From: Symbiodinium natans
Lineage: Eukaryota > Sar > Dinophyceae > Suessiales > Symbiodiniaceae
Reading direction: 5' to 3'
Length of the DNA: 64,000 nt
NCBI GenBank assembly: GCA_905221605.1
Contig: CAJNDS010002363.1
Span: forward strand, 248,001 to 312,000
The notes beneath the pieces are model-generated. The model was not told where the DNA came from and did not search any database. It worked only from the letters and a program-made list of their open reading frames with translations. The stretch's first letter is position 1; the number at the start of each line of letters is the position of its first letter. This document shows positions 10,184-19,874 of the stretch, in pieces. A program made the position numbers and the translations under genes.

Positions 10184-12108
10184 TCACGGCTCGAACTTGA
10201 TACCTGTGGCTTCTTCACTGGTCCTCCACAGCATCTCGACTGCTTTCGGGTCGTTCTCATAGGCTTTGGGCGGGTTTGGCACAGCGGGGCCTGAGGTTCC
10301 CGAATTCTTGGGGCCATAGAGAACACCACTTTCGGCGTCCGGAGCCACCATGCATTTCAAGAGGCCCATGGTCCCATCTTCAGGTGATTGGGCAAAGCAA
10401 GGCATGAGGCACCCGATCAGGCAATCCGCGCAACAGCCGTGCCTTCGTTGCTGAGTTCATAAGCCCCCCAACACTGTGTACCCTTTCAGTTCTATAGGGG
10501 ATTATAGTATCCCAAAAAGTGTAAAGTGTACTGATTCAGCTACTAAGGTGCTTCAAGCCGTTGGCGAGATTGGTGGCCGAGCCACCCGGGTGTGCGCAAA
10601 GGGACCGTACCTTGGACCCGCGCGCTGCCAACTTCTCGTGAAGCCCATAGGTAAACACCTTGACAGCCCAGAGTAGCCATCTCATAATAAGGGCACCCTT
10701 TTTTGGGGGGGTTGGTTGCTGTATAAGGGAACCTTGAACCGAAAAAGGGCAGAACCCTAAACCCTAAACCTTAAACCATAAACCCTAAACCACTGGGCTA
10801 CCAGGACACTGAGTTCGCCAACTTGGTTTGGAAGTAGCGGTGATAGCAGGCGCCCCCCATCAGTTTGATGGAGTCCCCACCCAAGTTGCCACCATTCCTT
10901 GGTGCTACCAGTACCCATACTACACTAAGGCTACCCCTTTTTTGGCGTTGGATCCTTCAGTAGCCATAAGAGGAACCCAGAACCAAGAAAAGTACTAAAG
11001 TATAGTTCTCCAGAACACAGTTTTCTAAGGGAACCTCCCATAACCCAGAAAGGGCAAAACTAAGTGTAATTATACTACTCAGCTGCCAAGATTCTTCCCG
11101 AAGTACTTCTCCTCCAAGCCGTTGTTGACCTCGACCCAAGAGACCCTAAACCCTAAACCCTAAACCCTAATTCCTAAACCCTCGACCCTAAACCCTAAAC
11201 CCTGAACCCTGAACCCTAAGCTAGGTCCTAGTGACGGTGTGAAGCCGACCGAGGCTGGAATGGCTGACAATGCGAGCGTCTCCATTTGCTGCTGCCTCAG
11301 CCTCCAGCGGTGGGGTTTAGGGTTTAGGGTTTAGGGTTTAGGGTTTGGGGTTTAGGGTTCTCAGCCTCCAGCAGTGGGAACAACTCTGCCGTGAGGAGGA
11401 AGTGAGATAGGTGGTTTGTCTGCATCTGGGTGTCATAGCCATCCTTAGTGGCTTCGTCAGGTGTGGCCATGATGCCCGCATTGTTTGCGAGGCAGTAGAT
11501 CTTGGTGTACTTTGACCTTACTTGCTGAGTTCCCAAGGCCCCCAAAAAGTGTACACTGTCAGTTCTATTTGGGATTAGAGTATCCCAAAAAGGGTAAAGT
11601 GTGCTTACTCAGCTACTGAGTGACTTGATCTCTGCTGCCGCCTTGCGGACACTCTCGAAATCCTGCAGGTCGCAAGCGACGTCGCAGAACTTTCCTCGGC
11701 TGGCCCTGAAAAACCCCGAAAAACTATTCCTGAATATGACCATCCTAAACCCAAATAAGAGAAATTACAAAATGTCCCAAGGGCCTACCGAGTTTCCATC
11801 TGGAACGATCTCCTTCAGCCGCTGCAGGGAATCGGCGACTCGCTGGGATGGTCGGTTTAGGAGAAGAACCTCCCCACCCAGCTCAGCTACCACCTTACTT
11901 CTCCAACAACCAAGGGAAATATAAATTTAGCTGTTCCTACTAAACAAGGAAACCCCCCAAAGAGTTTAAAGTTCAACTATTTGGCTAAGCAAGCCGCCCA
12001 TGCAGCAACGAAGCCCGTGCCCGAAGTGGTTCCCGTGATGACAAAGACCTTTCCATCCACGCGAGGGAGTTCCTTCTTGAACTTGGGAAACCACTTGGAG
12101 TTCGGCAT
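10184..12108 (-). CDS. Short-chain dehydrogenase/reductase, nine exons
   Basis: NAD(P)-dependent oxidoreductase of the classical SDR fold (retinol-dehydrogenase-like). Exons: 11995-12126 (E1), 11797-11893, 11625-11694, 11366-11516, 11236-11301, 11095-11129, 10810-10897, 10552-10658, 10184-10442. Their lengths sum to 1005 bp, an unbroken 335-codon frame ending in TGA at 10184. Visible motifs in order: [16 protein letters not shown] (TGxxxGxG cofactor loop, E1), LANNAGIM (NNAG, E4), [11 protein letters not shown] (catalytic Ser strand, E5), YFQTK (YxxxK, E7), [11 protein letters not shown] (E8). Length fits the family. Start is taken at the Met of MPNSKW (12106-12108), about 328 aa. An upstream extension is possible. 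Introns are 64-197 bp; donors are GT, GC or GA. Substrate and location are unknown. Exon joins are inferred from motif continuity and frame. Confidence 0.9.
10443..10551 (-). mobile_element. Family B introner in SDR
   Basis: A 109-bp GC-AG intron. Plus-strand signature GCTGAGTTCATAAG...CCAAAAAGTGTAAAGTG...ATTCAGCTACTAAGG. The element begins with GCAC and the following exon also starts GCAC. Sister copies: 11517-11624 and 56235-56331. Confidence 0.8.
10659..10809 (-). mobile_element. Family D introner in SDR with telomere insert
   Basis: A 151-bp GT-AG intron (GTGT at intron start and next exon start). It contains the GGGCACCCTTTTTTGG motif and CACTGGGCTACC terminus of family D, with a CCCTAAACC run (10750-10792) inside. 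Confidence 0.75.
10898..11094 (-). mobile_element. SDR intron with family B-like end
   Basis: A 197-bp GA-AG intron with GAAT at both the intron start and next exon start. Contains a family B-like terminus (ACTCAGCTGCCAAG) and a long internal palindrome around 10965-11045. Confidence 0.6.
11130..11235 (-). repeat. Telomere-rich SDR intron
   Basis: A 106-bp GT-AG intron with runs of CCCTAAA variants. Its first four bases (GTCA) equal the first four of the next exon. Confidence 0.7.
11302..11365 (-). repeat. Telomere-tract intron in the SDR gene
   Basis: A 64-bp GC-AG intron that is almost entirely CCCTAAA/CCCCAAA repeats on the coding strand. It is flanked by direct copies of the exon: CTCAGCCTCCAGCGGTGG at 11296-11313 and CTCAGCCTCCAGCAGTGG at 11360-11377 (one mismatch). 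The upstream copy supplies the GC donor, the downstream copy supplies AG. Confidence 0.85.
11517..11624 (-). mobile_element. Family B introner in SDR (second copy)
   Basis: A 108-bp GT-AG intron carrying the same internal motif (TTCTATTTGGGATTAGAGTA region) as 10443-10551. GTCA is present at both the intron start and the next exon start. Confidence 0.8.
11695..11796 (-). mobile_element. Introner-like SDR intron, family unassigned
   Basis: A 102-bp GA-AG intron with GAAA at intron start and next exon start. Partially palindromic ends (GGCCCTTGGGACATTTTG on the coding strand). No second copy identified by eye. Confidence 0.55.
11894..11994 (-). mobile_element. Family A introner in SDR
   Basis: A 101-bp intron, GC-AG, with termini CTTGCTTAGCCAAATAG and (reverse complement) CTTACTTCTCCAACAACC. 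Other copies: 6172-6407 (expanded by AT repeats), 18284-18388, 35199-35307. Confidence 0.75.
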
Positions 12109-12126
12109 CGACACAAGCCACGGATC

Positions 12127-12300
12127 CTAAGGTCCTCCGGCAAACCCCTGCAACCAGGCCAAAAATTGACTGCAGATGGCTGCGGCACCACATACGATGC
12201 TTCAGGAGCATCTTCCTTCATCGTGGGGTTTTCGGGCATGGGCGCGGGCTTTCTGCACTTTTCAAATGCCGCGAGAGCTGTAGCAGAGGTTCCTTTTGGA
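12127..12300 (-). CDS. Possible N-terminal extension of the SDR gene
   Basis: Upstream of E1 the minus strand stays open as APKGTSATALAAFEKC, then MPENPTMKEDAPEASYVVP, ending near 12150. It is in a different frame from E1, so a very short intron ending in the AG at 12127-12128, or a sequence error, would be needed to join them. It abuts a family G element at 12300-12375. It could equally be 5' untranslated sequence. Confidence 0.4.
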
Positions 12301-12699
12301 GCTTCATGGGTACTTCTAAGTAGGGTTGCAAGTAGGGCAAGTATGGTTATAACCGCATGTAGCTACTTAATTTAATTCATAGACATGTACACATGACTAT
12401 CCCCGAATCCCTAAACCCTAAACCCTAAACCCCTGAACCCTAAACCCTAACCCTAAACCCTAAACCCTAAGCCCTAAACACCCTAGCAAGCATGAACAGG
12501 CCAAGCCATTAGGGTGCTGAAGCGAGCAGCCATCATGTCCCAGTTGGTTATCGGGATGTACGAGAGCATGATGCCCTGGAAACAGGACGGTTTTGGAGGG
12601 TTTACGGTTTAGGGTTTAGGGTTTAGGGCTTAGGGTTTAGGGTTTAGACAAGGTCAAGCTGCTACAGCGTTTTCATACCCGAAGTTATAGGGTCATGCA

Positions 12700-12835
12700 A
12701 GCGAGCCGAGGGGGGGGACCTGAGTCCTGCAGGTAGAGGCACAGTTCGTACTGGGTTTACGACTTCTTCGCGATGTTTTGTGGGAATCGCTTTCCATGCG
12801 TCAGTGCCCCCCGTGCAAATCCACATGATGATGCC
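12700..12835 (-). CDS. Possible coding island
   Basis: The minus strand reads WICTGGTDAWKAIPTKHREE then VVNPVRTVPLPAGLRSPP. It lies 5' of the SDR gene and could belong to it or to another gene. Support is composition and open frame only. Confidence 0.3.
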
Positions 12836-12839
12836 TAAC

Positions 12840-14640
12840 CCGCCTAGTTAATTTTCGGGCCCATTACGCAAAAATGGCTACCGTGGGCCGTCTGTTATTG
12901 CATAATGTTCAAATATAAGGGTGCTGATGTTGGCAATTGTCTAGGCAACTGCATTAGTTCTCGGCCGTTTGCCATCGCAACCCAGTAAGAACGAACACTT
13001 TGTTGGCTGGAACGTCCGGCAGCATCACCTTAGATTCTTAGATCAACTCCGAGAGGGAAAGTATGAACTGTCAAGCGGACTGCACAACAAACAGCGAGCC
13101 CAGGTGTGCATGGACGTATCCCCGATGGTGAACCCTAAGACCTGGCGCCTGAACACTTAGATGGGCAAAGTGTGCTCAACAGCCGTGTTGGTCGTGTCTA
13201 TAAATACAGATCTAAATACGTGTATACGTATATGTATATGTATATGTACATGTATATGTACATCTATATCTATATCTATATCTACGTTTCTCTATATGTA
13301 TGTATGAATATGTATGTATATATATATATATATATATGCCTCCCCCCCCCCCTCAAAGATCCACCGTTTTGGAGACTTGCAGTAGACAACGCAGTTCCCG
13401 TAGCTTTTACTCGTTTCTCCGGACGAGACGTACAACCACCTGAAACATACTGAAAAACACAAATATATCATCAGTAAAGTATCTAAACAAAACCTTATGG
13501 CGTACGTACCCCTTTCACTAGTCTTTCACTCAAAACCACCCTAAACCGTCGCTATATTAAGATATGACAGCACACAACCACCTGAAGCACCCTGAAAAAC
13601 AAGAATGCAACCGTAAAGTATCTAAAGGGCTTCTGGCGGTCTCAGGGAATAGTGAAAAGATATTTGCTCACAGTATCCTCGCGTCCCCGGCACTTACAGC
13701 AGATGATGTTTTTGCATCATCTTATGCCTTCTTTATTGTATGTGTTTGATATACAATACTTGTACCCTATATACATACATGATGTGGGTATTTCTTCTAC
13801 TTTCTCTTTGGATTAGGGTCTAAACCCTATAGACGGTTTTAGAGATAAACCCTGAAAAGACCCGAAACCTTTCAACGTTATAGGGTTTAATATGGTTTAA
13901 TGGTTTACAAACCTAAGGTCCGGGCATGTATACCTTCAGCTCCCATGGGGTTAAAACCGTTGAGCCTTTTTGGGCCCTATAGGGCTTTAGGGCTCAGACC
14001 CTAAAAGTTTAGCGAAAAGGTGTAAATGCCTCAATCTTAAACCTACATGGGCTTACGTTTAAGTGCCTAAATCACAGGGTTATAAGGTTCTGCTCCTTGG
14101 TACTGCCTAAACCTTAAGCCAATAGGGTCTAAACCCTATAGGGCTAACTCCGTGACGGTTCTAGAGATAAACACTGCAAAAAAACTCAAAACCTTTAACC
14201 CCTATAGGCTTTAATGGTTTACAAACCTAAGGTCTGGGCATGTAGACCTTCAGCGCCTATAGGGTTAAAGCCTTTGAGCCTTTTTGGGCCCTATAGGGCT
14301 TTAGGGTTCAAACCCCAAACGGTTAAAGTGCCTCAACCTTAAACCCTAAGGTTTGGACTTTATGGGCTTAGGTTGTAATGCTTATAAATCTTAAACCCTA
14401 AACCTTAAACCTATAGGGTCCAAAGCTTAAAGGTTTAGGTTTAATTGCCGACTTATGTGCAAATGCCTAAATCTTAAACCCCAAACCTTTAAACCTCAAC
14501 CATATAGGGTTCAAAAGTTAAGGGTTTGGGTTTAATTGTTTAACCCAAAAGGGTTTCGGGGTAAACCCTTAAACCAATAGGTTTTAGAGAATAAGCCCGC
14601 AGTGGAGCTGAGGAGGGCGGGGCCAGTGAATCCGGATTGT
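12840..14640. other. Gene-poor stretch
   Basis: Holds unassigned sequence (12840-13200), an AT/GT microsatellite (13215-13340) followed by a C run, two related segments sharing CACACAACCACCTGAAGCA-like sequence (13430-13625), and the TATAGGG-derived duplication at 13820-14330. No convincing exon. Confidence 0.6.
13820..14330. repeat. Diverged direct duplication of about 180 bp
   Basis: 13820-14000 and 14130-14313 share long matches, e.g. TTTAATGGTTTACAAACCTA, then GGGCATGTA and CTTTTTGGGCCCTATAGGGC. The whole stretch to 14600 is built of TATAGGG/TTTAGGG-derived sequence without coding potential. Confidence 0.8.
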
Positions 14641-15115
14641 TGAAGATGGTGGGCTTAGGGTGTTCCTGCATTTTTAAGCTTGCATTTAGAAATCTACGTT
14701 AAATGCGGGCAGACCCCAGGAACCAAGAACCAAGAACCAAGATGCTCAGGAGTCTTGATTCGTGGCTCTTGGTTCCTGGCGCTGGGCTGCATATAAAACT
14801 GCATTAAAAAATTTAAGTTAAATGCAGACCAGCCCCAGGAACCAAGAACCAAGAACCAAGATGCTCAGAACTCTTGATTCTGGAATCTTGGTTCCTGGGG
14901 CTGGGCTGCATTTAAAACTGCATTTCAAAATTTAAGTGCAATGCAGACCAGCCCCAGTAACCAAGATTCCAAAATCAAGAGTTCTGAGTATCTTGGTTCT
15001 TGGTTCTTGGTTCCTGGGGGTGGTCTGCATTTAACTTAAATTTTTAAATGCAGGTTCAAACTTCACAGGGTCGTGTCCGCATTTAACTTAAATTTTTAAA
15101 TGCGGTTGAAATTCA
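14640..15115. repeat. Tandem inverted units with AACCAAG motifs
   Basis: At least three units of about 115-120 bp, each carrying AGGAACCAAGAACCAAGAA facing its reverse complement around ATGCTCAGA..TCTTGATTC, separated by TGCATTTAAAACTGCATTT linkers. Each unit can fold into a hairpin. Confidence 0.85.
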
Positions 15116-16654
15116 CGCGGCCTCGGTCAAGTAATTTAAGGTAATGGTGTCGTGTGTCGTTTGTTATCATGTGTTTGGCTATTAAAACATAGAAAAAGTA
15201 AAGTAGCACATCAACAAGGCACCAAGAGCACATCACCAGAGGGAAAAAAGGGAAAAAGGGGTGGATCTTTGGGGGGGTACCATATATATATATACACACA
15301 CGCACGCACGCATACACATACATGTATATGCACATATACATATACTTAATCGTTGATTTGTACATCTGTGTCATTGCGTATAGTTGTTCATTTCTCATTC
15401 CTTTCCCAAGACACAGTGCGAAGGATCAAATACACAGTCGAAGCAGCATGCCACTTGCAGCGTTAACCGCATAGCCCCACAAGAAATCGGTACCCCGAAG
15501 ACCGAAGCCCTAAACCCAAAAAAACACTAAACCCGAAAGGTGCGATATTAAAAATGCAGGAGCCAACAGGAGAAGCAACGCTTCCATAAGACGATGCTGA
15601 ACAGGAACCCTCCTCAAATAAGAAGCCACCATAATACGGGACCTGTAAGGATTACTACTGCTTGCTTAAGAACCGCCCCCCCTCCCCCCCCCCCACCCCC
15701 CCCCACCCCCCCCCCCCCCCCAAAAAAAAAAAAAAAAACAAACGAATAAAAATAATAAATAAAATACTAATAATCAGATATAATGGATGTAATAATATTG
15801 ATGATAATAATAAAATATATATGTATATGTATATCTATATAATGTGCATATATATATATATGTATGTATAGATGTATAATCCCAAAATCACCCTTCTAAG
15901 GAAGGTTCCTTTTTTGATTTGGGCCTTCTTATGCAATTGGTAGACTAAGGGATGGTCGAGCTTATGAATGGATATCAGGACTTTGGGATGCCAGGTCTAG
16001 GGTTTAGGGTTTAGGGTTTAGGGTTTAGGGTTCAGGGTTCAGGGTTCAGGGTTTAGGGTTTAGGGTTTAGGGTTTAGGGTTTAGGGTGGTGAGCCTCCTT
16101 CAGGTTGTACATGTCACCCACGGCCATGGCCGAGTATCTCGGCTGCAGAACTCGCATGCGAGGTCTGCTTCGGATTGTGGTGGGTTTAGGGTTTAGGGTT
16201 ACAGGGTTTAGGGTTCAGGGTTACAGGAATTAGGGTTTAGGGTTTAGAGTCTAGGGTTTAGGGTTTAGGGTTTAGGGGGCGAAAAACCCCAGGCCCTGGA
16301 TGCAAACGGCGCGAAAGTGTTTTCGGCAGGCTAGCGGTGTCTTGGCTAGGGCTATCTATCCGCCATGCCGTGTGGGTTAAAGCAACCAGGATCGGCTATT
16401 AGGCCTTAAAATCTCCATAATGAACCCTGTTGAGAGCCTTTTAAGGGATTATAGGGTATAATAGCCCATCCTGGAATGAATATGACCTACTACCAAGCAT
16501 AGGCGATGGTTACAACAAAGTTTTAATGGGCAAGGATGTTTTAGAATCGATCTTACCCCCCATGTCCACCATCCCGCACCAAAACTCTACATCTGACGCC
16601 CGACATCCCCAAACAAGCTTCTCGAGGTAGGCAATGCAATGCAGAAAGGGACAA

Positions 16655-16716
16655 CTGCTACAGGAAGGTCGAGAAAACTTCAGGACGGTCGAGAAAACTC
16701 AACCCTGGCCTGCGAA
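16655..16716 (-). CDS. Exon 3' of a telomere-tract intron
   Basis: The minus strand reads VRRPGLSFLDRPEVFSTFL after the acceptor CTCCCAG at 16717-16723. Its end contains a 20-bp tandem duplication (GGTCGAGAAAACT repeated at 16667 and 16687 on plus), so the true 3' boundary is unclear. Confidence 0.5.
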
Positions 16717-16817
16717 CTGGGAGGCTTCCTTTTGGGCTTAGGGTTTCGCGTTTAGGGTTTAGGGTTTAGGGAACTGGGAGGCTTCCCTAAACCCTAAGCC
16801 CTAAACCCTATAGGGAC

Positions 16818-16865
16818 CTGGGAGGCTTCCTGTTTCGAACTTGTCTGCAAGCTTTTGGGGTTCGA
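16818..16865 (-). CDS. Exon 5' of a telomere-tract intron
   Basis: The minus strand reads EPQKLADKFETGSLP, ending at CTCCCAG followed by GTCCC. The proposed intron 16717-16817 consists of two opposed telomere tracts and copies of the exon end; splicing it joins in frame to VRRPGLSFLDRPEVFSTFL (16660-16716). Confidence 0.55.
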
Positions 16866-17239
16866 TCGTGGCATTGCAATCGGAAAGAATATATGGGAGA
16901 CTGCCTTGAGATCCCCCCAAAAAAAAGAGGAATGAAGATTCTTCCTTACAAGGGTAGTGTCACTCTACGTGGTTTGAATGCCGTACCCTAAGGCTTTTTT
17001 TCGGCTAGGACTGCTGCACGAAACCCTAAACCCTAAACCCGAAACCCTAAACGCCAAGTTCGACAAGCTGCAAAGTTTAGGCCTGCCGTGCCGCCGAGAT
17101 GCCCGCTCTGGTTGCCCCGGTGCACCATAAGCTCCATGCTGAAAGACGAGAACTCCTGCTGCGGGGTTTATAAGGTTTAGGGTTTAGGGAAAAGGGTTTA
17201 GGGTTTAGGGTATAGGGTTTAGGGAAAAGGGTTTAGGGT

Positions 17240-17430
17240 TTAGTGCGTACAGTGAGGCTTGTAGGGGTCAATGTATACTTGCAGCTTTGCAGACTACGGC
17301 AGTGTAAGGCAAAGTCTTCAGCAAGAGCTCTCGCACGCGAGATATTCACATCAAGCCTTTCTTCCTGGGGAGACAGCCCGCGGCACATGGAAAGCACAAA
17401 CCTGAAAGGCACGAAGGCACGACTACGTTG
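17240..17430 (-). CDS. Coding island, unknown
   Basis: The minus strand reads GLSPQEERLDVNISRARALA then EDFALHCRSLQSCKYTLTPT, probably after an acceptor CCTTTCAG near 17405. The 3' side is a TTTAGGG run with AAAAGGG variants (17170-17242). Confidence 0.45.
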
Positions 17431-18394
17431 CACCACACAACCAGCTTCAACACAAGGAACATGTACAGCGAGTTTGGCTGATCAGCAGGTACCAGTCGCA
17501 ATCTCGTGTTGAAAGACTATGGGCTGCTTCATGCATCTTGGCATCAAACTTCGTTTCACACGCCAAGACAGCGCCTTCCTAAGGACGAACAGGCTTGAAC
17601 CCCAAGAATACAAAGCTGACTGGTCGAAAAAGCCAGCCCGTCCTGCTTGTCTTGCGGCAAGAAGCCCGTCATATTCCTCAGTCAGGATACTTGAAGGTTC
17701 ACGGGTACTTGTAAGTAGGGTTATGAAAAATTCGCATATAGGGTTATGACCATGGCTCCATACTCAAACATTCGAACCCTAAACCCTAAACCCTAAACCC
17801 TAAACCCTAAACCCTAAACCCTAAACCCTAAACCCTAAACCCTAAACCATGTCCGATTTGAACTTTCTGTGCTTTTTGGGTTAGGGGGCTGCTCTAGGCC
17901 CCGACGATCATGCGTTTAGGGTGAAGGGTTTAGGGTTTATGGTTTAGGGTTGAGGGTTTAGGGTAAAAGCAGCAACGCTGGCCCGATTTAAGGGTAGTGA
18001 CAAAGAAGTCTACACTCTACACGTGCCAAGCGCCACAACTCGAACTTGAACTCTGCTCACCCTGTGGCCATCGCTGAAGGCCCCAACCTCGACATACTCC
18101 CCTTAGAACCTTAACGGAAACATTGTTTTGAACATATTCCCTTGGGCTTGTACAAAAGAGCAGAAGAATCGTAAGGGGGCTATAGCACAGGGGGGGAGGG
18201 TCTCAAAATAACATGGGGGAGGTCGTATAACGAGGCTTGGCATGTTTTGGGGCGGGGGGCGGTAAAGGTCCATTTGATTGGAACTTACTTCGCCAATAAG
18301 CCAGGGAGAAGAAGGTTCAACCTCATGATTCCTACGAACTAAAGGAGCCCCCCAAAAAGTTTAAAGCTCAACTCTTGGCTAAGTAAGGGTAAGT

Positions 18395-18465
18395 GTCGCC
18401 GCCACTGTTGGCGATCCTGCCGCGGATTGCTGCAAGTCCACCTGAAGACGAGACGACCCCTGCAA
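18395..18465 (-). CDS. Exon 5' of a family A introner
   Basis: The minus strand reads GVVSSSGGLAAIRGRIANSG then GDT, ending near the CCTTACTTAGCC terminus of a family A element (18284-18388). The downstream exon was not identified. Confidence 0.45.
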
Positions 18466-19562
18466 ATTCAAGGGGTTGAGACTCGTATCCCTAAGATTGT
18501 ACCCCTAAAGGTTTCCCTTCATATGCTCCAAATATGGCCTTAAATATTATCTTATAGTAGGAATGATGAAAAAAATGGTCCCGGTACCACCTTAACAATC
18601 CAAGGTAAAGTCCCTTGACTAATGAGGTTCAGGGCATAGTGAAACATGATACGTTCAAAATACCCTGAACCGTAAACCCTATAAAGCCTAAACCGTGATG
18701 AACCCTAAACCCTGTAAAATCCCAATTGTCTGCAACTACTTCTGCCTGCGATGACCGTCGTCTAGGCGCTTCAAAGTCAACAAGCCCCTGCAAAGTGAAG
18801 CTTCGGCAGGACTGGACTACGGTCGGGAGTTCACAGTAGGGCTGGGATGTTCCCCCCAGTCCTTATTCTTGTACAACCCCCCCCCCCCGCAATATAATCC
18901 CTATCAAGGACCGTGAATGCAAGGGGGGGACATCCCAAGATTATCGTATGGGGATGCCCTATCCCCCTGGTTCTTAGTAGGGAATGAGGGAATTGGGGAC
19001 ATACATATACCCTCTAAGGGATTATCTGGAGCCCTCATTCTCTCATTCCCTACTAAGAACCAGCCAGTCATTTGTGGTTGGCACGCTTTGGATACGTCCG
19101 GTGCGGCTCAGTCCCCCCACTTGTAGTCAGTCCTGAGGCCCTGTCAGGTGTGCTGAATCCATTTTCCAGGAAGCCGAAAGAAAGGATCCCTAAACCCTAC
19201 ACCCTAAACCCTATAAACCCTATAAACCCTATAAACCCTATAAACCCTATAAACCCTAAACCCTAAAACCTAAACCCTAAACCCTAAACCCTAAACCCCT
19301 AGAACCCTTCGCTCAGAATCTTCCCTTGATCAAAGCCCTCGAGCCATGTCCCTGGCTCCGCATACTGTGCCCTAAAAACCCTAAACCCTAAACCCTAAAC
19401 CCTGAACCCTGAACCCTAAACCCTAAACCCTAAACCCTAAACCCTGAACCCTAAACCTAAACTCTAAGCACTAAACGCTAAACACTAAACTTAACCCTAC
19501 TAGCCCTATGGGCCCTATAAATCCTATTAACCCTATTAATCCTAAACCCGAAACCACAGGAA

Positions 19563-19640
19563 GGGCTGCATGCTGTGGGCTGAGGACCGTCCAACAAGAA
19601 GTCCGAAGCCTGGAATCAGCTCATCTAGATCCGGGAGTAG
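19563..19640 (-). CDS. Coding island beside a family D element
   Basis: The minus strand reads LDELIPGFGLLVGRSSAHSM then QPF, immediately after a family D element (19635-19732). Likely the next exon of the gene at 19875-20920. Confidence 0.45.
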
Positions 19641-19874
19641 CCTAGGAATAAAGAGGGTACCCTTTTTGGGTTTAAGGGGATTACAAGGGAACCCCGACCC
19701 TAAAAAAAGTGAAAAAGGGCCTACTCCCGGCCCTAGTCATCTCCCCCTCTGAATCCCAGCAGGCTTCTCATGTCCTCCGGCCGTCAAGTCTCATCCACAC
19801 AAGAATTGGGTTGCTTCGCGGGTTTAGGGTTTAGGGTTTAGGGTATAGGGTTTAGGGTTTCAGCAATTTGGCAA

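Noticed and set aside
9881-10294. 137-codon plus-strand frame
   Set aside because: Its second half is antisense to the SDR last exon; the first half starts in a T/G homopolymer.
12866-12885. AAAAATGGCTACCG, similar to the reverse complement of the dinoflagellate spliced leader
   Set aside because: Only about 11 bases match, the flanking leader sequence is absent, and no spliced-leader RNA gene context follows.
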